Source: Pseudoips prasinana (lineage: Eukaryota > Arthropoda > Insecta > Lepidoptera > Nolidae). From it: a stretch of 64,000 nucleotides of DNA. Made by a program: the position numbers and the translations under genes. The stretch is taken from assembly GCA_951640165.1 (NCBI GenBank), contig OX621243.1:8432001-8496000 (forward strand), given 5' to 3'. Below are positions 1 through 12,000 of the stretch, in pieces. The notes beneath the pieces are model-generated. The model saw only the letters and a program-made list of their open reading frames with translations. It did no database searches and was not told where the DNA came from. Each line of letters opens with the position of its first letter. Positions within the stretch are counted from its first letter, which is position 1.

Positions 1-2003
1 GCTTTCCATACTGAAAGCCAGTGCCATAAACTCGGTTTGATGTGTTATTGTAATATGCAAATATAGACTTGTTTATCGTTCGCAGTTTATGGATTTTGTT
101 ATAACATTACAATTTTAAATCTAAACTGGTAGTTGGGTTTTAATTGAATTTTATGCGCCTCGGGGTTGATAAAGGTGGATGATCATAGGGAAATATTTCT
201 CTTGTACTGGTTTTATAACATTGGGTATACTAGATATTTTAGTAAATTAAATAATGTCTAATATATATGTATGTAGTGTAATAAAAAAGGATAAGTTAAA
301 AACCTTCATGCATATCGTTTACTTTAATATTTACATTATTCACTTACTTATTGTATGGGGAGTGGTTACTCTCTTGTGGGTACTGTTCAAGCTGTTCAGC
401 TGTAATAAAAATATAGGTGGCATCTTGCATTTTAAGGGATCGAATAAAACTAAGCTAGATATTCAGGTAAGAGTTATTTCGCTTTATAGTTGCGCTGCGC
501 AAAAGAACCACGATCATAAGTAATAAACATAAATATTCAAACGCAATTCAAAGACAATCTAAGATGGACGTCAATAGCTTATAAGACAAGTGAACCAATC
601 TCGATTGAGACATAAACCTTTAACAATAACTACATATGAAGCTTCTATGAAGATGTTTATTCAAAAGACGCCTATGAATGTAGTCTTATTTTAATAATGA
701 AATTCACTAGACACCGTAAATCCTTAAGAGACATTTAAATAAACGTGAATGAAATGAATCTTGTACGATGCATAAATCAATCATACATTGACAATAGCAA
801 GCTGAAGAGTTAGTCGTGGGAGTGACCGGCATCTGTCATTGGATACATAATATTTTACTATTTATTTTGGTACCCAGAAGAACGATATTTGCTTGAAATG
901 AGCATGTTGCTTGGTAAAATCAGATATTGGTAATAAATTGAAAAAGCAGACCGTGCTGCCATTTACTTTTAAGATCCTATAGAAAAGACATCAACGAGTG
1001 TCCAGAAATTAAAATGAGGAAAAATGTACCTACCTCAGACTGTTTAATTATTCTGTATTTGGATTTTGCCATTTGCCTATGCCCTTGCTTCTGAAACTTT
1101 GTTTACAGTGAATGTGAAACTTACGTCACATTTTTTATGAGATAGGTACATTTATTTTAATTGTATATGTCTGTAATTTGAGAATGAAAGCGTTTGTGTA
1201 ATTTTTAGTATACGTAACTCTTTTGGCATTTACATTTCACTAATTACATTTTTATTTAAAACTCTAATGAGTTTATGTTACGCCTAGTTTAAGACCCATA
1301 TGTTTCTTTGTATATCTGTCTGTTGAAATAAATAAATGAAAAAATTATAACACGTTTTAAACTGGAGTAGAACTAAAGGGTAACTGCGTTGCGGTTGCTA
1401 AAAGTGTATGTGTAAATACAAGAACTGGAAAAATGGTGACACAAAAATGTGTGTGTGTGAGTGTACATTTTTTTGCGCGTAATTAAAACTTACGCTAAAC
1501 CAAGAGATGCTTGCGAATAAATCCATAACGGCTTAATTTCTTCCACTTTGTTACTAAACTATCTACATGATCACTATAATATGACCATTTCAAACAAATC
1601 ACTTCTCTGTGGCCAATCAATTAAGTGTACGTCAATAATTACATGGTAACGTTTATGAGCACTTTTAATTATAATATGAATATGAATGTGTAATGGAAAT
1701 ATTATTTATGAATGATGTTTGTATTAGTAAAATTTCTTTTCTGTGTGTAATCTATCATATTAAAAGGATGATTGACGGTTCATAAGGTTTCTTTTAGTTA
1801 TGATGACCCAATTGTGAATTACTGAGGTAGAAAATTTTATATTAATTTAGTTTATAACACATTTAAAGACAACGCACTTATACACAAACTTTTTATACAT
1901 TTTGTTGTAAGAAAGTTTGTGTGATATCAGTAAGAGTTGTCATTGTATTGTACCATTTTGTTCAAATACTTAATCGTACAAAAATGTATGTGAAGTATAG
2001 ATG
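1..2003. other. AT-rich stretch, no gene recognised
   Basis: No family-level similarity was recognised. An 89-codon ATG-initiated ORF at 254-523 (+) has a hydrophobic middle but no recognisable motif, and in DNA this AT-rich it could be chance. A short GT-rich run lies near 1448-1464. It could be intron of the PRDM-like gene whose first exon is at 17.6 kb on the minus strand, because that gene must continue toward low coordinates. Confidence 0.5.
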
Positions 2004-2184
2004 CCTGCATGTGGCGCAGCGGCTAAGACAGTCGCCTCGCCGCATCGTGTCCCGAGTTCGATTCCCGACCCAGACAACTATTCTGAGTCTGGGTGTAATT
2101 TGTGTCCGTCTCTATATGTTTGCAAAGTACCCCGCGACACAGGGATTAGATTCCCTGGCGCGGATGTTGTCTTTAAAAAAAAAA
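2004..2184 (+). mobile_element. SINE-A copy with tRNA-like head and poly-A tail
   Basis: The head carries an A-box-like TGGCGCAGCGGCTAAG and a B-box-like GAGTTCGATTCC, the two internal RNA polymerase III promoter elements of tRNA-derived SINEs. A body ending '...ccccgcgacacagggattagat' follows, then an A-run. Close relatives occur in the window at 13005, 15125, 18890, 30123, 37985 and 55500. It is a SINE rather than a tRNA gene because the tRNA fold is not maintained and the same 120-bp body follows every head. Confidence 0.85.
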
Positions 2185-2349
2185 GATATATGACATATAG
2201 ATGTTTGATAAGTAACCTTTATCAGAGTGAGTGTGGGATTTTAACCCCAACTAAGGGCGTGTACTGTTGGGGAGATGCTAGAGAATTTTAGAGACTTTTT
2301 GAGCAACTTTCAATTTATATTGTGTAATTTCAGCTAGATTGTGCTATCG

Positions 2350-2612
2350 TGTCAGCCAAATGACATCTACTGCTGGACAAAGACCTCCCGATAAGATTTC
2401 CATAATGGAATTTTGTCCATCATATATGCCATAACCCGCCGACCCGCCAACCCGTTTGCCACAACGTTTGGCAAACGGGTTGGTGATCGCAATATGAAGC
2501 CAACAGTACACAGAGAGACGCTGCTGCCCGTTCTCTGCGAGATATTCCCTCGGCATGACTTTTACGCCTCCCAAGATATGAAATAGGATGGTGATATTCT
2601 TTGCCGTCATTC
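2350..2612 (-). mobile_element. SINE-F copy, RTE-tailed
   Basis: Read on the minus strand, it matches the repeats at 37555, 50938 and 11440: a body with 'ggcatagaatat...cgtgggaggcgtaaaag...' and a tail like 'gacctttgtccagcagtaga'. That tail is shared with the RTE-type LINEs of the window, which suggests the SINE is mobilised by RTE machinery. The copy is degenerate. Confidence 0.7.
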
Positions 2613-2629
2613 ACATGGCCAGATTGTGT

Positions 2630-3030
2630 CATCATCATCATCATCATATCAGCCGAAAGACGTTCACTGCTGGACAAAGGCCTCCCCCAAAGATCTCCAC
2701 AATGGCCGGTCTTGCGCTATCTGCATCCAGCGATTTCCAGCGACCCGCACAAGATCATAGGTCCATCTTGTAGTGGGCCTACCCACGCTGCGTCTTCCGG
2801 TTCGTGGTCGCCACTCGAGAACCTTTCTGCCCAGCGGCGGTGGGCTCTACGAGCTATGTGCCCTGCCCACTGCCACTTCAGCTTGGCAATTCTTACGGCT
2901 ATGTCGGTTACTTTGGTTCGCCTACGGATCTCTACATTTCTGATACGATCTCGCAGGGAAACTCCAAGCATAGCCCTTTCCATTGCTCTTTGGGTGACCT
3001 TGAGCCGCCTGTAAGGCCCATAGTGAGCGA
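2630..3030 (-). pseudogene. RTE-type LINE reverse transcriptase, C-terminal end and 3' tail
   Basis: Minus-strand translation from about 3010 gives the C-terminal region of the RTE-clade polyprotein, with the segments SLRDRIRNVEIRRRTKVTD and IAKLKWQWAGHIARR. The coding part degenerates toward 2700 and ends in the usual tail 'ggcctttgtccagcagtg...' followed by an ATG-triplet microsatellite (plus-strand cat repeats at 2631-2646). It is a 5'-truncated dead copy, the normal fate of LINE insertions. The C-terminal segment alone has no catalytic residues. Confidence 0.85.
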
Positions 3031-3765
3031 TAAACGTAAGTCAGAGCGTAAGTCAGATTGGGTACATAAGGCAAAATACTTTATTTGGTATGGAACGAAA
3101 CTATTTTTCAAACAAATCCTTTCAATGTTTGGTTGTAAGCCTTGAAAACTTGTTATGGTATATTTAAGTAATCTATCCTAGCTTTGTTTAAGATATTTCT
3201 TCTTATGTGTGACTTTTTAATACCCCATACAACCTGTCCACGAAAGTATTCCCAACATAAGTTACGGCTTATTAGTTGACCTGACGCGGAAATTAATGCA
3301 AGACAATCGTCAATTGCTCGCGTATATTACGAACTACACATAATACGAGGTAAAAACAGCATTACCACACGAAGAGAGTGTTGGCTCATTGTTCCAACAC
3401 AAAAGGGAAAGTTCATTCATATCTATGAGATAATTAGGTGTTTCACCCGATTGCGTCACATGGAGTTTTTCACCAATTGTTTGGGCAGTGAACTTGACGA
3501 AAAAGTGTGTGTTCCACGCGTGCTATTGTTGTGTGATCTGTCGGAAGATTTTTTTTTATAATGAATATGGAGATAAAGTGTTGACAAGTAAGCTCAAGAA
3601 TACAACATTTAATATATTCACCGGCAGATATAGATTTTTTGGGAGTTTAATGACTTCATTACATCTAAGTAATACTCAGAGTTTCGTATACTCCGTGTTG
3701 AATACTTTTAAGATCACTGGAATGTCTGTATCAGCTCTTTTATAATATTGCAGTTAATGCTGGAA
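3031..3765. other. No gene recognised
   Basis: Mostly AT-rich. A short imperfect tandem 'cgtaagtcagag' occurs at about 3034-3056. An open frame at 3488-3745 has no ATG start and no recognisable motif; I treat it as chance. Confidence 0.5.
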
Positions 3766-3882
3766 GCTTTTTGGTTGCTGGAAGCCGCTGGATGGGCGTA
3801 GCGTAAGACTGGTAATTCTAGAGATTTTTGGCATTTATCTAGCAGTGGGCGTCTTTCGACTGATACAGTGATGATGATGTGA
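3766..3882 (+). repeat. RTE LINE 3' tail fragment
   Basis: On the plus strand, 'gttgctggaagccgctggatgg' is an RTE-like 'VAGSRWM' segment. A degenerate 'atctagcagtgggcgtctttcg' and 'tgatgatgatg' follow, which is the RTE tail and its microsatellite. The fragment is short and decayed. Confidence 0.7.
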
Positions 3883-6732
3883 AAAACCATTCATCAAGTT
3901 CAATCAATTTCAAAATTGAAGCGTATCTGTAATATTGTACAATTTTATTTATTTTTAAGTTATAAAAACCTCTGTATCGCCTCTCATCATTGTCTCGAAA
4001 CTTTTCAATCTGTAACACCTTATTTTTTTTAAGAAAATACTATTTACGTCATTTATAGAACTCTAATATCTATAAGCTATGAAAAAAGGCTGCTAATGAT
4101 GCAATATAAATATAATAATATATGTTTTATTATTATTTTAAGTAATTTTCATAATGTTGCATGTAATGGCAATTCCCGTAATAGCTTTATTTTTGTCTCT
4201 ATGACCGTTCTCACGGCTCGTCTGATGTCTTATACCAATGGTGAACATTCCCAGTCGATATATATCCTTAAAAAACTGTTTTTAATGTAACTTTATTTTT
4301 ACGCCGGCATTGTTATGTAAGGTAATTAGTGTTTACCATCAACATTGTCTGCTCAGAATACAATATAATAATAAATTAAAAATAAATTAAAATTCATAAA
4401 AAGATAACGTAATGTAAAAAATAAATAAAGTTATATTTTCTGGCTAGTAGAAAATTTTCAAAACGTGTTTGACTAATACTTAATATGGTGTCTATTTCCT
4501 TTATACTTTATTGACTTTTGTTGCATCTAATTTAAATTAAAAAAACTCGACTTCCAAAGTAGTCTGAAATGGATAGAATGGATTTTAAATTTCAAGTGAA
4601 AATTATATATAATATAAGAATAACAGTAATATTTTAACGAAATGAATTAATTTTGAATTATAACATTATTTTAATTGAAACTTTTGAAACTAATTATAAT
4701 ATGCTTAAACAAATCAACTGATGAAAGTAATTAAAGATCTAGTTGGTTAAGCCTACCTTATCTCACGTACTAGCCATGTAACTGTTACAAGCGCCTAATA
4801 TAGCATTCACGAAAATGGTATGTAGCTTCGATATTGAAAATCGATAACATTATAACACGATTAGTTTAAAACTAATAAGTATATCCTTTTCAGTAAGTGT
4901 GTGTACTGTAAATTATATGGTATTATGAACAATTAATATCACTACGTTCATTTCAATTAATTACTAATGAATAAATGAACACTTCAGAGATCTATTGATT
5001 GTTAAATTCCCCTTTTCAAGCCGTCATTGTATTTATTGCAGCTTAAAGCGTGATATTTGATGAAAAAACGGAAAAGTCTGATTATAAGTGTTTAACACTT
5101 AGAATCAGTCTTTACTTCCATTATATTTATATTTCCATTGGTATTTTAAATAATTACATACAAAAATATAGATATTTTACATAAGTACTTATAAAAATAT
5201 ATATCTGGATAATTTTCTTCATCTTTGAAATATTATTTTACAATTTATAAAATGCAAAATACTACTTTTTAATCAATCAATTTGTGCCTTAATTAGTTTT
5301 ATTTTAAATAACGGCCGACTGACCTAATTTCATAAAGCAAAACTATCACTAAAACCTTTCCTATTTGGATGCTGCCAAAACATCATACACGCATACCTTT
5401 ATGATTTGGCAACTTCGCATCACTTTCGAACCACAAACCAATAACTTTAATTATAACACAGACCGTTACCATTACTCCACAATTAAGACTATCGAATCAA
5501 GCAATCATTATTAGAACCCAATTTGGAATAATTTAAGAGTTTTACGCTCCAATTAGTTCTATAAAGGTTGTATAAACTCGGTTATAAATTGCACTTGTCA
5601 AAATATATGAAACAATCGTAATTAGACTCTTGTGCCGAACAAAAGCTGAGTTTGTAATGAATAGCGCGTGCGTTGAAAGATACAAAAAGCTACTAGTTTG
5701 TATGGTACAAGTCATAAGCAGATATTTTCTCAACCGATTAAGTTGTTCTATTGCTATATTCTTTTGTTTATATTTGATTTAAGTTGTGACATTGGTTTTA
5801 ATGGGTAGTGTAATTGTGTTAAGCAATTAATCAATATACTTGTTAAGTTTTATGTAACGTGATAAGGAGTTGACGTGTAGTAATTTGTTTGAAAACTGCA
5901 GGTTAATGTTGAGACTCCCTTCAAGTAACTATAAATGAATTAAAAAAAGATATAAAATACACATAACTACTTTTATACTAGCGCAAAAATTGATTATTTT
6001 TTAATTCCTACACATGGAAATCCTCTATGACACAATTTGCAATGACCGTAGGAACATTAATGAACAGGTACAACAGTAGATTGCGCTAGCAAGTTTAATG
6101 ATATATTTTGGAATCCACGTGTTAGTATGGTCTATTTTTCAGGAATCTCCTCTTCTCCTGCTTACTATTGCATCTTTAGGACGCATCTACGAACGCTGCC
6201 CGCATAACTAAATATTACTAAAAACACTTCTTAACATTGACTTGGTAAAAATAAGTTAATGTAGCTGGGATATTTTTGTCGCTCTTTATTTATCGCTTAA
6301 ATTTTGAAATTACAAACATACTCAATGGTCACTTAACGAAGCCAAATAAATCATACGGAAACATTCACTCTTGTTTAAAAATTAGAAAACAGATGTTACC
6401 GCCACATTATGTGAATTTCTAATATTATGTCATTAACACTATATTTTGTAAAGACCAGCATTACGTACTTATTTTGTACTTGTATATGAGACACATCATT
6501 ATTTTTTGGATACTACCCACACACATTTCATTTGATTTAAGCCAGATTAATACTAGGTAGTTCCAACATATAGCATATCTAGATTACCTGCATGCTGCAT
6601 GACTCAAAAATGAGTGCCACTTAAAATATGGCCTGTGGTCTGGTCTATGGTATGGTCCATATACTTTTTGCGGCTCTCTATACCAATAATGTTTTTAGTC
6701 TTGATATAACTGAATATACTGAAATATTACTT
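3883..6732. other. Long AT-rich stretch, nothing recognised
   Basis: Very AT-rich sequence with no supported exon, RNA gene or repeat copy. Open frames at 4096-4290 (+) and 5542-5733 (-) show no motif and no splice context. Confidence 0.5.
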
Positions 6733-6798
6733 CATCATCATCATCATCACATCAGCCGAAAGACGCCCACTGCTGGACAAAGGCCTCCCCCAAAGATC
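6733..6798 (-). repeat. Short RTE tail with CAT repeat
   Basis: The plus strand shows (cat)n followed by 'cagccgaaagacgcccact' and 'gctggacaaaggcctccccc', the reverse complement of the RTE 3' terminus. Only about 65 bases remain, an extreme 5' truncation. The histidine run in an overlapping frame is the CAT microsatellite, not a protein feature. Confidence 0.8.
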
Positions 6799-8939
6799 CG
6801 TTATTACTTAACTCAATCAAAACATAACACGGGAACAATATTATTTTAATTTTACAAGGAGTTTTATAGATTTTTTCTCGGAGTAAGGATATTTTAATAG
6901 GAATGTTTGAATTTTGTATATACCTACATTAATTTTACGTGAATTTTTAACCAAGTCTAAGAAACCTGATCAAATCGACTATAAGTTTATTTTTATATAA
7001 CTATTTTATTATATCTTAGTTGTAAGATATAACAAAACATACTTATCTCATTATAATTATCTTCTTAAAAACAGTTATTGTTGGACACCGTACTCTTTGA
7101 GATGAATATGCTTCATACTTTACCACGAGAACGAGTTTGTACTATTGATAGAAAACTCACCAGTAAAAAGATACATTAACACAAAGCAATGCACTGTAAT
7201 CGCTGTTTTTACTTAACGCCGCACCCGACTCCGCCCGCTCAAAACCAGTCCATAGTGAAAGTTACATTTTGTGCATACTATCGCCCAAAGTGCGAAAACT
7301 TCCGGTCGGGCTTTAGGTGTTATTTTTCTATATAATTACTGATACCAAATAAATTTCTATTAGGCTTTTGAGTTATAAACAATGTTATTAATCGATCTAG
7401 TTGAGTTTCAAGTTTGGTGTTTAGTGACTTCCTGTTTTGTTGTTAATGGGGTAAAACGTTGCTTAATTTGTTTCGGTGCTATTGGTAGTGATTTTATCTC
7501 GATAGGCATCTCTATTGGAAAGTAAGGGCGATAGATAGATATCTAATTACAATAAATCATTAGCAACTGGAGTAAAGAGAAATATTTATGGTAAAATAAT
7601 TGGGTAAGCATCTGTTTTTGGTGACAAGTTGATTCATTAATACCGTTATAATAAGGTTAGTTTTATTTGAATTAATGCATGGCAAAGATTGTGGATGCAA
7701 AACAGGATCACGCATGTTATTATATCTAATCATTTGATGATAATATAATCTATTCTATATACGTATGTATCAGATGGCCGTATGTGAATAATGTCCAAGG
7801 ATAATATTATAAAAAGAAATCCATTTGCGAGTCATAAGGTCTGACGACTTAAAATGTGGGTATAATAAGAGGTGCAGCCAAGTAATACTATTTGATAACA
7901 ATTCCCATGCAGTTGTATCAATCTCAATACACTGTTACCTGACTTTACTATATATATGACAGTGATGACGCGACGAACAGACACATAAAGAAGGCATCAA
8001 ACGCAAACAGACAACATCTTCCTATGCAACCGTAATGGACAATCTAATAGAACTAGAAGCAATTAGAAATATAATCGTCACCAAACTGTTAAATTAAGAA
8101 TATTAAAGTAAATGTCACAATTCAATTTGAAAATCATATTTCAAACAATAACTTACAAAGGCATGGAAGAAATTTTCGAGAAAATAAATTACAACGAAAT
8201 ATAGAATAAGCCAAATACATTCAAGAAAAATAAAAAAGTTTTTATACCTTTTTCATTTTTCTTAATGTATTACTTAATCTTTATTCATTTACCTAAAGCC
8301 AATTGTATTATAGGCACTAATAATGCTTTGGCTGTTTACAAGCGCTATTAATTAGTTTATGTGAATAATAACATTTTATTCACAACCAATTAAGCGCGCT
8401 TGGAAAGCCAAAATAATATTTGTATAATTAAATCTACTAATACAAAATTGCCTTAATGAAATTTTGAGATAAATGAGGAAATTTTACTTTAAAAAGCATA
8501 CAAGTGCTTTTTAAGGTATATTTAAATAAAAAATTATTTTATTTATTTTATTTAATAAGACGGCATTGCAGTCCATTTAACATGGAACACAACTAAAATA
8601 ATTTAAAATATCGTTTCTTCTCGTTTTATTTAAGATCGTATGAAAAAGACAGGGCATACTTAGAACTGTCAAACTAATAAAACGGCATGTCCGGACCACA
8701 TAATTGGTCAACAGGTTCTAACATGTCACTTATTTTCTTTAGTATTATGGTTTTATTTCCTTTCGAAGTTGCGTCAAAATTAAATTGGCTTGATCCTTTA
8801 TAATATTCTACATTAACAAGCATGTATTAATCTTAAATTTAGTTAAGAGACCAATCTTGCCCGTAAGAATGGCAAGTTAAATACGAATCAAAATAGGTAG
8901 ACCAGAAAACTATTAAAAAAAGGTTAAAAACACATTGAC
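6799..8939. other. AT-rich stretch, nothing recognised
   Basis: No coding signal. A slightly more GC-rich patch (about 7205-7315, with 'gccgcacccgactccgcccg') stands out by composition only. A 15-base direct duplication 'ctatatgtattctac' begins at about 8940. Confidence 0.45.
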
Positions 8940-9002
8940 CTATATGTATTCTACCCTATATGTATTCTACTAGACGCGCAATCCCATATTGAGAATTTGC
9001 TC

Positions 9003-9034
9003 ACTGAGTTGCAGCGCCCGCGCTGCAACTCAGT
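9003..9034. repeat. Perfect 15-bp-arm GC-rich palindrome
   Basis: Arms 9003-9017 and 9020-9034 are exact reverse complements (ACTGAGTTGCAGCGC) around a CC spacer. Allowing gaps, the pairing continues outward through 'aatttgct' and 'agcaatt'. It lies in a local GC-rich patch (9000-9090) in otherwise AT-rich DNA. Confidence 0.9.
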
Positions 9035-9259
9035 AGCAATTTTGGCCGCCGCGCCCGCGCCCCTCACCTCGCGCATAGCCGGACTGGGACAGAGTTTTTA
9101 TTCGAAACAGCTTGTCTAGTTATACATATAAGTCAATGAAAAAGCAGGTAATATATGATCCAGATATTTTTAAATAACCACATTCATATCTTGTATGTTA
9201 TGAAAGCATACTTCGACCAATACATTCCCTTAATAGGAAATATATAAACACGCAAACTT

Positions 9260-9525
9260 ACTGGTAGATGTCGTAGCGGTAACGTGTTTAACTGCAAATG
9301 TTAAGGTCCTGAGTTCAAATGCCGGATCATGATAAAAAGCAATACCTACTGCGATTTTTCTGTTAAGAAAAATCTTAGTAGGTATCAGCCCGGCGTCTGT
9401 TACACGTAATAGTCGTGAATATAACCTCTTTCCGGGATCAGCACACACACTTCTGCACTATAATATGTCCCGCACAGGCGGCTAATCTCCATTGAGACTG
9501 GCTCAATTTCAAACCTAGATGACAT
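9260..9525 (+). mobile_element. Degenerate SINE-C copy
   Basis: The order of segments matches the better copy at 27875: 'gtagcggtaacgtgtt', 'ggtcctgagttcaaatgcc' (B-box-like), 'gtaatagtcgtgaa', 'cacacacttctgcactataa' and 'gagactggctcaatttc'. It is diverged and partly rearranged. Confidence 0.65.
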
Positions 9526-9984
9526 TCTTATAAGCCATTGTATCTAATATCAAAGACAAGAAGCGAATTTAAATTATAAAGAAGCTTCCAGAGAACATAA
9601 TTTCCAAGTAACTGCACCGGCACCATCACGTAGCTTATAAAGGAAAGCGTAGAATCATGCGGTTGGATTATGATACGGTTTTTTATACGATTATTTGTAA
9701 AAACTATCATCTTATAACCAGAAGAGTTCGTGATCGTATTGCAGTTAAACGGTTCGTAACTAGATGTGTGGTTGATCGTTGTTTGTTTAGTTTTTACAAG
9801 TAGCTGTTATAGGCACCAATTGTATTATTATTTTTGGTTGAACGCCAATTTGCTAACTGCTGGTAGCCTCTGCTATACCTATAGTTAAGTTAAAATACTT
9901 TTATTGCGCAGTGAGCTTCAGTAGAGATGTGATCAACCATAAATAATGAGCTCCAGCGTTTGTGTAGTGGTTACTGACCTTGAC

Positions 9985-10440
9985 TGCAAAGACAGAATTC
10001 GTGTATTCTATCCCCACCCGGGACAAATCATTGGGTGTTCACAGCGATCACAATTATTTGATCTGGATGTAATTTATCTATATTATGCATGTATTTATAA
10101 TAATAATAATATCTCGGGACAATGTCACACAGATCATCCTAGCCCCAAAATAAGCAAAGCTTGTACTATGGGTACCAGGCGACGATATACATACTTATGT
10201 AGATAGATAAATACTTATATACATGGAAAACATCCATGACTCAGAAACAAATTTTCGTGCTCATCACACAAATATTTGCACTTACCGGGTTTGGACCCCA
10301 GGACCACCAGCTTCGTAGGCAGGAGCACTACCAACTAGGCTACGGTGACCGTCATTTAGAAACATATAAGTATATTTGTCCGTTGTCTGGTTGCTACAGT
10401 ACAGGCTCGGTCTAGTTTGGGATCAGATGACAGTGTGTGA
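9985..10440 (+). mobile_element. SINE-E copy split by a SINE-B insertion
   Basis: The left part (about 9985-10100: 'ttctatccccacccgggacaaatc...gatctggatgtaatttatctatat') and the right part (about 10370-10440: 'gttgtctggttgctacagtacaggct...ggatcagatgacagtgtgtg') are contiguous in the intact copy at 30965. Between them sits a complete SINE-B in opposite orientation, so SINE-B inserted later. Confidence 0.7.
10105..10352 (-). mobile_element. SINE-B copy nested in SINE-E
   Basis: Read on the minus strand, the head contains TAGCCTAGTTGGTAG (A box) and, in this copy, a mutated B box ('ggtccaaaccc' on the minus strand). The conserved body ends '...acattgtcccgagat' followed by (att)n. This is one of seven copies, all similar enough to suggest recent activity. 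Confidence 0.85.
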
Positions 10441-10744
10441 TGACATAAAAGTATTAACGGTAATTTTCTGTATCAAATAAATTTTAATTGTTACTCTTAC
10501 TGTGAATGTTAGCCGTGTTATAGGCATCTAGCCGTCGCTTCTCCAGATTGGACGTCTGTCCTATCGCTTCAAAACATTAATAGAGTACCTGTTTTTGCCT
10601 GTACACCTATGTACTATAATATAGTTATCTTCCACGGTCTTGTTGAGGGAATAGTTCACCTCTGTGTATTTGCACACTTGTGACTTATTTTATATATCAC
10701 GCGTAGTTATGTTGAAGGAATTAATACAGTGTCATCTTTATACT

Positions 10745-11105
10745 AATTATGTCATTGATCTAGTGGTAGCGTGTTCAACCGCAGATAACGGGGTTGGGAA
10801 CTGGGTTCAAATCCCAGGTCGGGCCAAAAGTGATTTTGGGATTTTTCGGTAAAAATAAAAAATTCTTAGTATAGGCCCGAAGTCTGAGAGTTGATGGTAT
10901 TATACCCCCTTGCCTCAGAGAGCAAGTAAAGCGGTCGGTCCTGTACCTGATGTCTCACCAGTCGTGTTACTAGTTGTCCAATCCGATCATGAGAGCGATG
11001 GAATAGAAAGTGCCACTGTATTTGCGCACACACTTGTGCACTATAATAATATGTCACTTGTAGATGGCTGGTCTCCAAATTCGGCTAGGAGGACATTATC
11101 ATAAA
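10745..11105 (+). mobile_element. SINE-C copy
   Basis: The head 'ctagtggtagcgtgttcaac' has an A-box-like character and 'gggttcaaatcccagg' is a near-perfect B box. The body matches the copies at 27875 and 61258, including 'tttgcgcacacacttgtgca', 'agatggctggtctcc' and 'ggaggacatta' at the 3' end. Confidence 0.85.
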
Positions 11106-11439
11106 ATAATAAGTCGAGGTTAAATTAATGGAATTACTGAGTTGAATATTATATGATGGTAGTAGTAGTATGATAGTTAAAATATCAATACTAATGTGGG
11201 ATAAATACTCTATACACATAATGAGAAGTAAGAACATCTGCTTATTTGTTTTTATAGTTATAGAATGCGGGACGACTTACTGTATCTTAGAACGGCTTTC
11301 ACCCGTATACAATTAGATTTAAAAAAATAAGTTTCCTTCATTAGATAGCGAACTAGTAATCAATAACAGATTACCTACATAAAAAATACTCTTGATTTTC
11401 CTTTTCATTCGCCGCGTGGTTTTTGGCCTAGAAAGAATA

Positions 11440-11640
11440 ACAGAGCCACCCCATGCCATCCCGTGGGTGTCATAAAAGTTGACTAAAGGATACACTAGGT
11501 AGCAGCACCACCTATGTACTAACTGCCACTTAACTGCGGTCGTCAACTTGTATGCGAAGCGCGGTGCCTACGGCAGACCCCTACAAATGGCAACGTCATA
11601 GAAACCTTTGGGGGAGGCCTTTGTCCAGCAGTAGACTAAT
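11440..11640 (+). mobile_element. SINE-F copy
   Basis: Segments 'gccatcccgtgggtgtcat', 'aaggatacactaggtag' and 'gcggtgcctacgg', plus the tail 'tgggggaggcctttgtccag', match the copies at 23095, 37555 and (reversed) 28600. Confidence 0.75.
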
Positions 11641-11689
11641 CAGGCTAATTTGGGTCAGCTCCCAACCGGCATACTCATGCAGGCTTGCA

Positions 11690-12000
11690 TGCATATATAG
11701 GATGCTGTTGGTACTGAGTCTAAAGTAGCTTTAAGTGGTAGCATTGAAGCGTGACCGTCGTTATAAACACGAAGTTCGTCATAATGATAATATTGAATTC
11801 GTACTTTAATAAAGACAGAACCATTCAGACAATATGTAGTAAAATATAAATTTCGATAATTAAACCTAAACATAATCTTCTTGACAATAACTTTAGTAAA
11901 TAGTCTGAACATGTTTAACATGTTCTGACTATTTACAAGCGCTTTTTAAAAGTCTACGTGAATAAAATCCTTTTTTATTTCATTTCATTTATTATAATCT
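11690..12000 (+). repeat. LINE 3'-tail-like repeat, copy 1
   Basis: Shares with 44790-45190 the ordered blocks 'gcattgaagcgtgaccgtcg', 'gacagaaccattc', 'aaacataatctt', 'ttgacaataactt' and the end 'actatttacaagcgcttttt' plus 'agtctacgtgaataaaa'. The poly-A-signal-like end and A/T-rich terminus suggest a non-LTR retrotransposon 3' UTR. An 18-bp imperfect palindrome (about 11896-11937: gtaaatagtc.gaacatg and complement, one mismatch) lies just before the conserved end. Confidence 0.6.

Noticed and set aside
254..523. 89-codon hydrophobic ORF
   Set aside because: No recognisable motif, donor or conserved feature; cannot be separated from chance in AT-rich sequence.
2588..2773. Histidine-run protein (also at 6628-6849)
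   Set aside because: The run is the CAT microsatellite tail of RTE/SINE-F elements, not a metal-binding gene.
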